A stretch of 64,000 nt of DNA, taken from Pseudoalteromonas marina. Lineage in GTDB: Bacteria; Pseudomonadota; Gammaproteobacteria; Enterobacterales; Alteromonadaceae. The notes beneath the pieces were generated by a model, which had not been told where the DNA came from, did not search any database, and was given only the letters and a program-made list of their open reading frames with translations. The DNA is taken from positions 558,001 through 622,000 of the forward strand of contig NZ_AHCB03000012.1 in NCBI RefSeq assembly GCF_000238335.3, read 5' to 3'. Shown here one piece after another: positions 55,535-64,000 of this stretch (within the stretch, counting starts at the first letter, position 1; every line of letters begins with the position of its first letter). The position numbers were made by a program, and so were the translations under genes.

Positions 55535-56797
55535 ATGGAAAAAGTGTCTAGCTTAAATTGCGAACAAAAAACGGGCTGGTTTACAGGGCTTTATAAAAGA
55601 TTAGTATTTAAAGCTTTTTCTTCAATAGAAACAGGGCAAATCACCGTTATTGATGAAGATCTGCAGCTTGTTTTTGGAGATGCATCATCTGACTTAAAAG
55701 TAACGGTAACAATTCACGACAAAGCGATGTACAAGGCGTTTGCATTATCTGGAAGTGTTGGTGCAGGTGAGTCTTACATTTTAGGTCAATGGAGTTGTGA
55801 CAACTTAACCCGACTAATTGAGTTATTTGCTATAAATGAAAAACAGTTAGACGAGTTTGAGAAAAAATTCGCGTTTTTCAGCAACATTGCCCACAGACTA
55901 ACTCATTTAAAAAATAAAAATTCTGAGTCAGGCTCTAAAAAAAATATAGTTGCTCACTATGATTTAGGTAACGATTTATACGAATCGTTTTTGAGTAAAG
56001 AAATGCTTTATTCGTGTGCTGTTTATCCATCAAAAGATGCCAGTCTAGAGGACGCGCAGCAGTACAAATTAAAGCGCATATGTGAACAAGTAGAATTGCA
56101 ACCTGGCGATTCCGTTATAGAAATTGGCACTGGATGGGGCGCATTTGCCATTTACGCAGCAACACATTACGACTGCCACGTGACGACTACCACAATATCT
56201 GACGAGCAACATGACTTTGTTGCAGAAAAAATTAAAGAGTTAGGCTTAGAGAATAAAATTACGCTTCTTAAGCTTGATTACAGACTACTCACGGGCAAAT
56301 ACGACAAACTCGTTTCGATTGAAATGATTGAAGCAGTTGGACACGAATATTTACCTAGCTTTTTTACCCAGTGTGGTTCGCTACTCAAAGACGATGGCGC
56401 AATGTTGATACAAGCAATCACCATTAGCGATCAGCGATACAAGCACTACCTTAAAAATTCAGATTTTATTCAACAGTATATTTTCCCTGGTGGGTGTTTA
56501 CCCTCATTAAACGAAATGAGTGAGCAAATCAAAAATAACACCGATATGGTTATCCATACTGTTAGTGATATTGGAACGCATTACGCACGAACGTTAGCTG
56601 ACTGGCGTGAACGCTTTATCAAAAGTTGGCCAGATCTAGACCGCACGAAATTTGATGACCGCTTTTATAGGCTATGGTTATTTTATTTTGCTTACTGTGA
56701 AGGCGCATTTAGAACGCGTGCAACCAGTACTGTACATTTAATGGCGCGTAAACCTCGCTTTAGTAGCAATGTAGATGAAATTGCACTCGCTTATTAA
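55535..56797 (+). CDS. Cyclopropane-fatty-acid-synthase-like methyltransferase
   Basis: A 420-residue SAM-dependent methyltransferase of the Cfa family with the SAM motif VIEIGTGWGAFAIYAA and the preceding NIVAHYDLGNDLYESFLS. The late region AYCEGAFRTRATSTVHLM is typical. It would methylate unsaturated membrane phospholipid acyl chains. In Rhodobacter, Cfa-like enzymes in the ChrR regulon are linked to methylated and furan fatty acids, so the product need not be cyclopropane. It overlaps the next gene by 23 bases. Confidence 0.88.
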   Translation: MEKVSSLNCEQKTGWFTGLYKRLVFKAFSSIETGQITVIDEDLQLVFGDASSDLKVTVTIHDKAMYKAFALSGSVGAGESYILGQWSCDNLTRLIELFAINEKQLDEFEKKFAFFSNIAHRLTHLKNKNSESGSKKNIVAHYDLGNDLYESFLSKEMLYSCAVYPSKDASLEDAQQYKLKRICEQVELQPGDSVIEIGTGWGAFAIYAATHYDCHVTTTTISDEQHDFVAEKIKELGLENKITLLKLDYRLLTGKYDKLVSIEMIEAVGHEYLPSFFTQCGSLLKDDGAMLIQAITISDQRYKHYLKNSDFIQQYIFPGGCLPSLNEMSEQIKNNTDMVIHTVSDIGTHYARTLADWRERFIKSWPDLDRTKFDDRFYRLWLFYFAYCEGAFRTRATSTVHLMARKPRFSSNVDEIALAY

Positions 56798-57284
56798 TTT
56801 TGTCTTGTTTCAAGCAGTGTGGTTTTTATCATTACTGCTTGAAGGACAATCACTTTTATTTAGCGCTGGCATCATTGTCTTAATGTTTTATTTGTCAAAG
56901 CAAAAAAAACAAGATGCATTATTGCTATTAAAAGCACTTCCTATTGCTTTGCTACTTGAATACATAGCGGTTGAGCTTGGTCTACTTTCATTTAAAGTTG
57001 ATCCTTTTCCAATTTGGCTGGTACTTCTATGGGCCGCGTTGCTTCTTTCATTAAATACATCGATGCATTTTTTAAGTCGATTAAGACTTTGGCAGGTATT
57101 TGTTGTTTGCCTTATTTTTTCGCCAGCTAGCTACTGGGCGGGTGCGCGTTTTAACGTAATTAATTTAGGCTTACCGCTATGGCAGTTTTGGGTAGCCTAC
57201 GGTGTTATTTGGTCGGCAGCCTTTACGTTTATTGTATTTATAAACCAAAAAATTAAGTCGATTATTTTAGCAAGTCAAAATTAG
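56775..57284 (+). CDS. DUF2878 membrane protein
   Basis: A 169-residue integral membrane protein with about five hydrophobic segments and the family's pattern LNTSMHFLSRL / SPASYWAGARFNV, which I associate with DUF2878. It begins within the last codons of the Cfa-like gene, so translation is coupled. It is a regular member of this lipid-modification neighbourhood; its role is unknown. Confidence 0.8.
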   Translation: MKLHSLINFVLFQAVWFLSLLLEGQSLLFSAGIIVLMFYLSKQKKQDALLLLKALPIALLLEYIAVELGLLSFKVDPFPIWLVLLWAALLLSLNTSMHFLSRLRLWQVFVVCLIFSPASYWAGARFNVINLGLPLWQFWVAYGVIWSAAFTFIVFINQKIKSIILASQN

Positions 57285-57323
57285 TTTACCCTTTTATTTG
57301 TTATTAAAAGAAGGACTTTAATT

Positions 57324-57812
57324 GTGAAATCAATCATAACGACAACTGTTTTATGTCTTTTATTGTCTACTTGTGCCTTTGCTAAAGTTGAATATAGCAA
57401 AGTGGGCGAGGGTAGAATGGAATACTTGTTTTGGGATGTTTACGACGCCACCTTATATACCCCTTCTGGCGATTATGCATTGGGTGAACACCCTGTCAAA
57501 TTTAAGCTGACCTATTTACGTGATTTTGACGCCGAAGATATAGTTAAAGCAACCAATGAGCAGTGGGACCACATAGGTAAAAAAAATCTAGTCGGCAAGT
57601 ACGATGAGGTGCTTTTGTCTATTTGGCCAAACATAGGTAAAGGTGATTCGTTAACGCTGATAACTGACAAAGAAGGAAAAAGTACTTTTTTGCATAACGA
57701 TAGCGAGGTTGGCGTAATTGATGATGTTGCGTTTTCAAGTGATTTTTTAGCTATTTGGTTAGGTAAAAATACGTCAGAGCCAGCTTTAAGAAAAAAACTA
57801 TTAGGAAATTAA
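57324..57812 (+). CDS. Periplasmic chalcone-isomerase-like protein
   Basis: 162 residues with a signal peptide (TTTVLCLLLSTCAFA). The mature part matches the bacterial chalcone-isomerase-like domain (FWDVYDATLYTP, LTYLRDFDAEDIVKATNEQW, FLAIWLG). Members of this fold often bind fatty acids and few are real isomerases. It sits between two other envelope proteins of the operon, supporting a role in handling lipids in the periplasm. Confidence 0.85.
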   Translation: MKSIITTTVLCLLLSTCAFAKVEYSKVGEGRMEYLFWDVYDATLYTPSGDYALGEHPVKFKLTYLRDFDAEDIVKATNEQWDHIGKKNLVGKYDEVLLSIWPNIGKGDSLTLITDKEGKSTFLHNDSEVGVIDDVAFSSDFLAIWLGKNTSEPALRKKLLGN

Positions 57813-57813
57813 A

Positions 57814-58353
57814 ATGATTATTAATAACGCGTTAAAAACGATTTTTGTGTGTGTATTTGCACTTTTTTTGGTTAGTTGCTCAGCCCCTAATGTAGAACAC
57901 TACAGTAAAACAACTCCCAATTTTGACTTTAAAACCTTCTTTAGCGGCAAATTAAAAGCATATGGCGTAGTGCAAGACTTTAAGGGTGAGTTAACCCGTA
58001 AGTTAGTCGTTGATATGAACGCGACGTGGGAGGGCAACAAGGGCGTAATAGAAGAAGATTTTGTATATGATGATGGTGAAACACAAAAACGCATTTGGAA
58101 AATAACCCTTAATGACGATAACACCCTTACAGGGACTGCTGCAGACGTTCTTGGCGTTGCACAAGGTAAAAGTGATGGCAGTGTATTTCATTGGAACTAC
58201 AACGTAGAACTCCCTTATGACGGAAGCACTTTAGAAGTTAATTTTGATGATTGGATGTACTTGGTAACACAATCGCGCTTGATTAACCGCACATCTATTG
58301 TTAAGTTTGGTGTCGAGGTCGGGGAAGTGACCTTAGTTATCGAAAAAATATAG
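57814..58353 (+). CDS. DUF3833 lipoprotein
   Basis: A 179-residue lipoprotein: hydrophobic signal followed by lipobox LVSC (Cys about residue 23). The mature part (FDFKTFFSGKLKAYGVVQDF, later YDDGETQKRIW) matches the DUF3833 family, a lipocalin-like beta-barrel by prediction. It starts 1 base after the chalcone-isomerase-like gene and is the last gene of the ChrR-linked run. It may bind or carry lipids, which is inference. Confidence 0.85.
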   Translation: MIINNALKTIFVCVFALFLVSCSAPNVEHYSKTTPNFDFKTFFSGKLKAYGVVQDFKGELTRKLVVDMNATWEGNKGVIEEDFVYDDGETQKRIWKITLNDDNTLTGTAADVLGVAQGKSDGSVFHWNYNVELPYDGSTLEVNFDDWMYLVTQSRLINRTSIVKFGVEVGEVTLVIEKI

Positions 58354-58560
58354 TTTTTATATGCTGATTAACATGCACCAAAATTGTACAAAAATTAAGT
58401 CTTTGTTAACACAAGATGCTGTATTTTAGCGGAAATTAATATAATTTTATGTGTTTTATAAGATTTTAACTAAAAATTGCAATTTGCTGTTGCTAACTTT
58501 TAAAAAATACATAAAGATAGGTTTTGCGAAGGCAAAATAATAACGAATAGGAATCTAACA

Positions 58561-58836
58561 ATGAATAAAGCTCAATTAGTTGAAAAAATTGCTACTGACG
58601 CGGAAATTTCTAAAGCCGCTGCTACACGTGCTCTTGACGCGTTTACTGGCGCTGTAACTTCTGCACTTAAAGAAGGTGATTCAGTAGCATTAGTTGGTTT
58701 TGGTACTTTCTCAGTTAAAGAACGTGCTGCACGCACAGGCCGTAACCCTCAAACGGGTGCTGAGATCCAAATCGCAGCGGCAACTATCCCAAGCTTTAAA
58801 GCAGGTAAAGGTCTTAAAGACCAAGTAAACCTATAA
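58561..58836 (+). CDS. hupB: DNA-binding protein HU
   Basis: A 91-residue histone-like HU protein with [35 protein letters not shown] and the proline-tipped DNA-binding arms ([13 protein letters not shown]). The sequence is closer to the HU-beta subunit than to HU-alpha. It stands as a single gene with a ribosome site (AGGAAT) and its own terminator downstream. Confidence 0.95.
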   Translation: MNKAQLVEKIATDAEISKAAATRALDAFTGAVTSALKEGDSVALVGFGTFSVKERAARTGRNPQTGAEIQIAAATIPSFKAGKGLKDQVNL

Positions 58837-58856
58837 TTGGTTTTACAAATTAATTG

Positions 58857-58885
58857 AAAAAAGGGCTAATAAGCCCTTTTTTTTT
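58857..58885. terminator. Bidirectional terminator between hupB and ilvH
   Basis: The stem AAGGGCT/AGCCCTT has a 4-base loop, A-run before and nine T after; it lies between convergent genes. Confidence 0.9.
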
Positions 58886-58927
58886 GTATTGAAAAAGCCG
58901 TAATGTAACGGCTCAGTATTTGAAAAG

Positions 58928-59425
58928 TTATGCTTTTAAGGCTTTATCGCCTCTACCAATTCCAACTGCACCTGAACGTACAACTTCTATGATATCTGTT
59001 TCATGGCGTAGCGTATCTAAAAATGATTCTATTTTGTCTGTGCTGCTCACAAGTTGTAAGCTGTAACTCTGACGGCCCATATCTAAAATATCACCTTTAA
59101 ACACATCTACTACCCGGGTAACTGCAGCACGCGTTGTTTCGTCTTGTGCAAATACTTTTACGAGGAGTAGTTCTCGTTCAATGTGGCTCATTTCTGTTAA
59201 ATCAATAATTTTTAATACATCAACTAGCTTGTTCACTTGCTTGGTAATTTGTTCAACAATTCGGTCGTCACCCATTGTTGTTATGGTAATACGCGATAAA
59301 GACTGATCGTCAGTAGTACCTACTGTTAGGCTGTCAATGTTGTATGCTCGTTGTGAAAATAGTCCAACAATACGAGATAGTGCACCGGGTTCGTTTTCTA
59401 ATAATATTGATAAAATACGACGCAT
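58928..59425 (-). CDS. ilvH: Acetolactate synthase small subunit IlvH
   Basis: A 165-residue regulatory subunit with an N-terminal ACT domain (LSILLENEPGALSRIVGLF, RAYNIDSLTVG) that binds valine for feedback control of acetolactate synthase. The C-terminal domain has the usual length. Its ATG shares one base with the ilvI stop (TAATG), giving coupled translation with the large subunit. Confidence 0.96.
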   Translation of the reverse strand: MRRILSILLENEPGALSRIVGLFSQRAYNIDSLTVGTTDDQSLSRITITTMGDDRIVEQITKQVNKLVDVLKIIDLTEMSHIERELLLVKVFAQDETTRAAVTRVVDVFKGDILDMGRQSYSLQLVSSTDKIESFLDTLRHETDIIEVVRSGAVGIGRGDKALKA

Positions 59426-61152
59426 TATGCTTTAACTCCTTTACGTAACCACATTTCGTCAATGCCACCTAATTTAATTTGCATTGGGTACACATGTTCT
59501 TTTTCGTCGACAAGTATGTCTAAAAATACTAGACGATCCGTTATGCTCATTGCTTTATCAATCGCGGGTTGAAGCTCTTCAAGTGTGTTTACCTGAATGC
59601 CTACGTGGCCATAGCTTTCAACTAATTTTATAAAGTCAGGTAGTGAGTCCATGTAAGATGATGAATGACGACCGCCGTACACCATATCTTGCCATTGGCG
59701 TACCATTCCTAATGAGCGGTTGTTAAGAGAGACGACTTTAACGGCTAAGTTGTACTGCAAGCACGTAGAAAGCTCTTGAATGTTCATTTGAATAGAACCA
59801 TCGCCAGTTACGCACACCGACTCTTTATCAGGAAATGCGAGCTTAACGCCCATGGCAGCCGGTAAACCAAAGCCCATAGTGCCTAATCCGCCTGAATTGA
59901 TCCATTGGCGAGGGTATTTAAATGGGTAATACTGTGCTGCAAACATTTGATGCTGCCCTACGTCAGAGCTGATGTAGGCTTCGCCGTCAGTTGCATTATA
60001 AAGCGCCTCAATAACAGCTTGAGGCTTAATTTTTTCTGAAGGGCTTTGTTTGTAACCTAAACATTTTTGTTCACGCCAGCTAATAATTTGTCGCCACCAA
60101 TCTTCTTGTGCACTGCGATCTATTTGAATTGTACTTTTGTCTATTCCATCTTGTAGTTGTTTAAGTACAGTGTCTAAACAACCTACAACAGGTATATGAG
60201 CCTTAATGGTTTTAGAAATAGAGGTAGGGTCTACATCTACGTGAACAATAGTCGCATTAGGGCAAAACTTTTTAACGTTATTTGTAACCCGATCATCAAA
60301 GCGAGCGCCTAATGCCAATATAACGTCGGCATTTGCCATAGCTTTGTTGGCCTCTAGCGTGCCGTGCATCCCGAGCATACCGATAAAGTTAGGGTGAACC
60401 CCTGAAATACCACCCAGACCCATTAAAGTGTTAGTAATAGGTGCATTCAATGATTCTACTAAGCGTGTTAATTGCTCTGAGGTGTTTGAAATGATAATGC
60501 CACCCCCAGAATATATAACTAGCTTTTTAGCTTCCAATATAGCGGCCACTGCTTTTCTAATTTGTTTTGAATGGCCTTTAGTATTTGGGCTATAAGTGCG
60601 GAGTTCAGTCGTTGCAGGGAAGTCGTATTCAAATTTGACAGCAGGGTTAAGCATATCTTTTGGTAGCTCAACAACAACAGGCCCAGGGCGACCAGTGCTT
60701 GCAATATAAAAAGCTTTCGCCAATATTGCAGGTATTTCTTGTGCACTTCTGCAGTTAAAGCTGTGTTTTACAATTGGTCGAGAGCAACCAACTATGTCTG
60801 TTTCTTGGAAGGCGTCGTCACCAATTAGACTAGTAGGTACCTGCCCAGATAATACAACCATCGGAATAGAGTCCATGTACGCAGTTGCAATACCGGTTAT
60901 ACAATTTGTAGCACCAGGGCCTGAGGTAGCAAGGACAACACCGACCTCACCAGTAGCACGTGCATAACCATCAGCCATGTGTGTTGCTGCTTGTTCATGC
61001 CTAACTAAGATGTGCTCAATATCATTTTGTTGAAAAAGTGCATCGTATAGATCTAATACTGAGCCACCTGGGTAGCCAAATATATATTTTACCTTTAATT
61101 CTTTTAATGCCTGAACGACTAGTTCAGAGCCATTATACTCTTGTTTGCTCAT
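59425..61152 (-). CDS. ilvI: Acetolactate synthase large subunit IlvI
   Basis: A 575-residue ThDP-dependent enzyme forming acetolactate or acetohydroxybutyrate, the first common step to valine, leucine and isoleucine. The catalytic-Glu region is [19 protein letters not shown]; the ThDP motif is [14 protein letters not shown]...NNRSLGMV. I use the ATG at 61152, 6 bases after AGAGGA; the ATG at 61158 is in frame but touches the ribosome site. It lies behind an attenuator that senses branched-chain aminoacyl-tRNAs. Confidence 0.95.
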   Translation of the reverse strand: MSKQEYNGSELVVQALKELKVKYIFGYPGGSVLDLYDALFQQNDIEHILVRHEQAATHMADGYARATGEVGVVLATSGPGATNCITGIATAYMDSIPMVVLSGQVPTSLIGDDAFQETDIVGCSRPIVKHSFNCRSAQEIPAILAKAFYIASTGRPGPVVVELPKDMLNPAVKFEYDFPATTELRTYSPNTKGHSKQIRKAVAAILEAKKLVIYSGGGIIISNTSEQLTRLVESLNAPITNTLMGLGGISGVHPNFIGMLGMHGTLEANKAMANADVILALGARFDDRVTNNVKKFCPNATIVHVDVDPTSISKTIKAHIPVVGCLDTVLKQLQDGIDKSTIQIDRSAQEDWWRQIISWREQKCLGYKQSPSEKIKPQAVIEALYNATDGEAYISSDVGQHQMFAAQYYPFKYPRQWINSGGLGTMGFGLPAAMGVKLAFPDKESVCVTGDGSIQMNIQELSTCLQYNLAVKVVSLNNRSLGMVRQWQDMVYGGRHSSSYMDSLPDFIKLVESYGHVGIQVNTLEELQPAIDKAMSITDRLVFLDILVDEKEHVYPMQIKLGGIDEMWLRKGVKA

Positions 61153-61181
61153 CCTCATTCCTCTGCGCTTTTTTTGTGCAT

Positions 61182-61213
61182 AAAAAAACCCCCGCGTGGT
61201 GCGGGGGTTTTTA
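61182..61213 (-). terminator. ilvIH attenuator terminator
   Basis: On the minus strand the stem AACCCCCGC / GCGGGGGTT has a 4-5 base loop followed by a run of T. It lies between the leader peptide and ilvI, so it stops transcription unless the leader ribosome stalls. Confidence 0.9.
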
Positions 61214-61230
61214 AAAAGCAGTATTACCTT

Positions 61231-61302
61231 TTAATACATCCCCGCTGGGCTTATTACTAAGACCAGTACGAGAACGACTAGAAGGTTAAATTGTGTTTTC
61301 AT
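61231..61302 (-). CDS. ilvL: ilv leader peptide (attenuation)
   Basis: A 23-codon frame from ATG 61302 to TAA 61231. Eleven consecutive codons are Leu, Val or Ile (LLVVLVLVLVI), followed by SPAGMY. Ribosome stalling here when branched-chain aminoacyl-tRNAs are scarce would favour read-through into ilvIH. The GCGGGG in the SPAG codons can pair with the CCCCCGC arm of the terminator, giving an antiterminator. This is seen directly in the sequence; the mechanism is known from ilv operons. Confidence 0.88.
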   Translation of the reverse strand: MKTQFNLLVVLVLVLVISPAGMY

Positions 61303-61359
61303 AGTTATTTACTCTACTCAGCAAAACACTGCTTTGATGTGAAATTTTATATGGGTTTA

Positions 61360-61388
61360 TTTTTAAGTGTTTTAAGTGTTTATGTCAA
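61360..61388 (-). promoter_or_regulatory. Likely ilv promoter
   Basis: On the minus strand a perfect -35 box TTGACA (61383-61388) is followed after 17 bases by TAAAAA (61360-61365). The implied start site is about 50 bases before the leader peptide. Confidence 0.45.
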
Positions 61389-61636
61389 CCTTGAATGTTG
61401 TTTTTTGCATTTTAAATTCGTTTTTTATTGTTTTTTAGTGGTTTGTTGCTTTTTGTGCGTTTAATTTGAAGTTTTTAGGGAGATAATATGCAGCGCGCTT
61501 ATTTTTGCATTGTTTGCTGTTGTTTTAGTATTAAGCAATTATAGATTGCTAACGTATACTTAAAGCTGGTTTATAACATGTTTAAATAGTTGTTATTAGG
61601 TATGATGTGCTTAACAAATTGTTTGAGGAATATACA

Positions 61637-64000
61637 GTGAACAAAATAGCGTTACTTACACTTATTACTACGTTGTTTAGCTCTATAACTGTAGCTAAAA
61701 CATCTACTCCGCACGATATAGGTGTAACCAACAAAGAACGTATTTTGTATTGGCTTAATAAAAAAGAAGACTTAACTTCCGATGAGTTAGAAGCGTCTTA
61801 CAATGAATACATCAATAACAAATCACCTGTGCAAGTAGCGTTAAAAAATGGGTTTAGCCAGCTATCTCGTTTATCGACATATAACCCAATACAAAAGGGG
61901 CTCTTACCTAGTCAACAATCTAGTTTTTCATCGGAGTTAACCCCAGATGATCGAGTCAATACAGTTAAAGTCTTAACTATTTTAGTTGATTTCCCTGATT
62001 TAAAGCACGACGAAAACCAGTTAACTCCCCAAGACACTGATATGTTTTATACCGACTACTCCCATGATCATTACCAGCAGATGCTGTTTAACACTAACGG
62101 CTATGAAGGCCCTGACGGACAGGTTCTTTTATCGGCGGCCGATTATTATAAAGCGGCTTCTGGCAACAGCCTTAATTTTGAAGGGCAAGTTTACGGGTGG
62201 GTAACTGCAAATAATAACGCTAAATTTTATGGTGAACGTTTAGGCTCTACCCGAGATAAAAATGCGCCGAGCCTTGTAAAAGAAGCTGTTGCAAAAGCGG
62301 TTGCACAATTTAATATTAATTTGGCTGATTATGACTTAACTGATCTTGATGACATAGACGGTGATGGTATTACCGACGAACCAAATGGGATAATCGATCA
62401 TGTTATGATTTTTCATTCTAGTATTGGTGAGGAGTCGGGCGGGGGTTATTTATCAACAGATGCAATTTGGTCACATCGTTATTATGTTTTAGACGAAAAT
62501 AGCCAACCAACTGAAGTTGTTGGGAGTGATATAAAGCTATTTGGTTACACAATAAACCCTATTGATGCCGCCATTGGTGTTGTTGTTCATGAGTTTGGGC
62601 ACGATTTAGGTTTAAAAGATGAATACGATTTACAGTCTAATACGGTAGGTGAGCCTGTAGCCTCATGGTCGGTTATGTCGTCAGGTACGTGGGCGGGTTC
62701 ACCACGCGGGTCTGAGCCAGTAATGTTTAGCCCATATGCGCTAGAGTATCTTCAAACACGCTACCAAGGTAATTGGGTAAACCAGCTTAGCCTTGATATG
62801 GATGAGGTTCTTACGAACCCAGTGCAAGTGATTAATAACGCATCAAGTACGTCTAAATCACAAAGCCAAGTAAAGGTCACATTGCCACCAAGGCTTGAAA
62901 AATTTAAAACGCCAGTAGAAGGCGTTTTTCAATATTATTCAAATACTGGCGATAATCTTAATACTCGTTTAGTGAACACCATTACTTTACCAAGCACGAC
63001 AGAATCGCTTATGCTGAGCTTTGTTGCTTTTTATAGCATTGAGCAAGATTATGACTTAGTTCAAATAAAGGTTAATGGTGTGCCAATCGCGGGTAACTAT
63101 ACGCAACCTACTAACCCTTTCTATGGCAATATTGGTCCTTATATTACAGGTGATTCATTTTTAAATCCTGATGCACAACTTCCTAACGGATACTTAACGC
63201 ATCAATTTGATTTATCTGCTTATGCAGGGCAAACAATAGAGCTACAAGTACAATACTTAACAGACGCTAATAAGCATTATTATGGTTTTGTTATTGACGA
63301 TATGCGCATTGAGCAAAATGGTTCATTAATTTGGCAAAATAACGCAGAAACTCAAAGTAATACGACCTTATCCGGGTTTGCAAAAGTAGGGAGTTATGTA
63401 TTTGCTATGCCATCTCACTATTACCTGCAGTTGCGTGACTATTCGGGTATAGATAGTGGATTACAAAAAGAGGGTTACTCGCCGGGATTATTACTGTGGT
63501 ACAGCGATGAGTCGCACACTGATAACAATACAACTGAGCACCCCGGTAGTGGTTTTGCATTGGTTGTTGACGCAGATCAGCGTGCTATCAATAAAGGAGG
63601 CACGCAATCACCAGCAAATACTGCTATTCAAATAAGAGATGCCGCATTTAGCCTTTATGCTCAACGAGCAGGGCTAGGAGATGACGATTTATCTGCTATC
63701 AGCTCTTTTAGTGACGAGATGGACTATGGCTTTGCAGAACAAGCTGAATCGGGTGTTAAATTACCACAAGTTGGCTTTGGTTTTACGCTCACAAATCAAG
63801 AAAACGATAATCAAAGCATAGAAATATTATTAAATTACGAGCCATCAAATGGCATTAGTTACTCACTCTCAGATTTCACAGCAGATTTTACAGTTGATGG
63901 ATTGACGCTTTTGCCATCTGATACGTTTACTTGGGATTTTGGTGACGGCAGAACAAGTTCTGAGTTATCCCCTTCGCACGTTTTTGAGAGTTACGGACGC
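61637..64000 (+). CDS. Secreted M6-family metalloprotease with PKD domain, 3' end outside window
   Basis: 788 codons are in the window, frame open to the end. A GTG start with GAGGA upstream and a signal peptide (ALLTLITTLFSSITVA) begin the protein. The peptidase domain has the zinc motif HEFGHDLGLKD (around base 62588) of immune-inhibitor-A (M6) proteases and a calcium-loop-like DDIDGDGITDEPNG. A beta-rich region with FVIDDMRI follows, then a PKD domain starts at the right edge (WDFGDGRTSSELSPSHVFESYG). It probably degrades extracellular protein. Further C-terminal domains lie beyond the window. Confidence 0.92.
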   Translation, partial: MNKIALLTLITTLFSSITVAKTSTPHDIGVTNKERILYWLNKKEDLTSDELEASYNEYINNKSPVQVALKNGFSQLSRLSTYNPIQKGLLPSQQSSFSSELTPDDRVNTVKVLTILVDFPDLKHDENQLTPQDTDMFYTDYSHDHYQQMLFNTNGYEGPDGQVLLSAADYYKAASGNSLNFEGQVYGWVTANNNAKFYGERLGSTRDKNAPSLVKEAVAKAVAQFNINLADYDLTDLDDIDGDGITDEPNGIIDHVMIFHSSIGEESGGGYLSTDAIWSHRYYVLDENSQPTEVVGSDIKLFGYTINPIDAAIGVVVHEFGHDLGLKDEYDLQSNTVGEPVASWSVMSSGTWAGSPRGSEPVMFSPYALEYLQTRYQGNWVNQLSLDMDEVLTNPVQVINNASSTSKSQSQVKVTLPPRLEKFKTPVEGVFQYYSNTGDNLNTRLVNTITLPSTTESLMLSFVAFYSIEQDYDLVQIKVNGVPIAGNYTQPTNPFYGNIGPYITGDSFLNPDAQLPNGYLTHQFDLSAYAGQTIELQVQYLTDANKHYYGFVIDDMRIEQNGSLIWQNNAETQSNTTLSGFAKVGSYVFAMPSHYYLQLRDYSGIDSGLQKEGYSPGLLLWYSDESHTDNNTTEHPGSGFALVVDADQRAINKGGTQSPANTAIQIRDAAFSLYAQRAGLGDDDLSAISSFSDEMDYGFAEQAESGVKLPQVGFGFTLTNQENDNQSIEILLNYEPSNGISYSLSDFTADFTVDGLTLLPSDTFTWDFGDGRTSSELSPSHVFESYGR

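Noticed and set aside
61488..61544. 18-codon frame with AGGGAG ribosome site before the M6 protease gene
   Set aside because: Has a plausible ribosome site but no sign of function, is Cys-rich and very short; could be chance.

Overview
The window looks like chromosomal DNA of a low-GC marine gammaproteobacterium, most likely Pseudoalteromonas or a close relative in the Alteromonadales. This rests on the gene families, gene order and codon style; no database search was made. Gene density is high and most of the window is ordinary core metabolism. One accessory island lies near 37.7-45.9 kb.

Region by region. 1-1.6 kb: the 3' end of a GGDEF-EAL cyclic-di-GMP protein. 1.6-7.5 kb (minus strand): a choline-to-glycine-betaine cluster (betI-betB-betA) followed by a short BCCT-type transporter and a TorF-like outer-membrane protein, with a palindromic BetI-type operator in front of betI. 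7.9-9.9 kb: a coupled pair of small conserved hypotheticals and a DUF1704 putative metallopeptidase. 10-15.2 kb: arginine succinyltransferase genes (astC-astA-astD) plus a DUF1338 2-oxoadipate dioxygenase-like gene, facing a divergent Lrp/AsnC regulator. 16.5-28.6 kb: a complete glycogen operon (CBM48 protein, malQ, glgB, glgX, glgP, glgC, glgA). 28.6-37.6 kb: an EAL/HDOD signalling protein, a DUF418 membrane protein, rluF, an RND efflux pump with its adaptor, a LysR regulator and an alkyltransferase-like DNA repair protein.

37.7-45.9 kb is an array of integron gene cassettes with no integrase gene in the window. All cassette genes are on the minus strand. They are separated by attC-like palindromes that begin with RYYYAAC-type and end with GTTRRRY-type cores, and stop codons lie inside the first core of each site. 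The cargo includes a signal peptidase I, a pair made of a DUF3800 protein (frameshifted here) and an OLD-family ATPase-TOPRIM nuclease that resembles an anti-phage module, and several unknown small or membrane proteins. One attC is split at its core by an intact IS110/IS1111-type element. Its 3' non-coding region probably encodes a bridge RNA and carries two attC-core-like segments. Another array end is abutted by an IS3-family remnant. This island is the most interesting part of the window.

46-58.4 kb: hemolysin III-like and small secreted or membrane proteins, then a LON-domain protein and an ECF sigma factor/ChrR anti-sigma pair. These last two transcription units share a TGATC-N16-CGTA promoter-like motif. 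They are followed by a long plus-strand run (DUF523/DUF1722, photolyase, NTF2-like, SDR, FAD oxidase, DUF1365, Cfa-like methyltransferase, DUF2878, chalcone-isomerase-like, DUF3833 lipoprotein) that matches a photo-oxidative stress and membrane-lipid modification operon. 58.5-64 kb: HU, the acetolactate synthase genes ilvIH with a visible attenuator (Leu/Val/Ile-rich leader peptide plus terminator), and the 5' part of a secreted M6-family metalloprotease with a PKD domain, cut by the window end.
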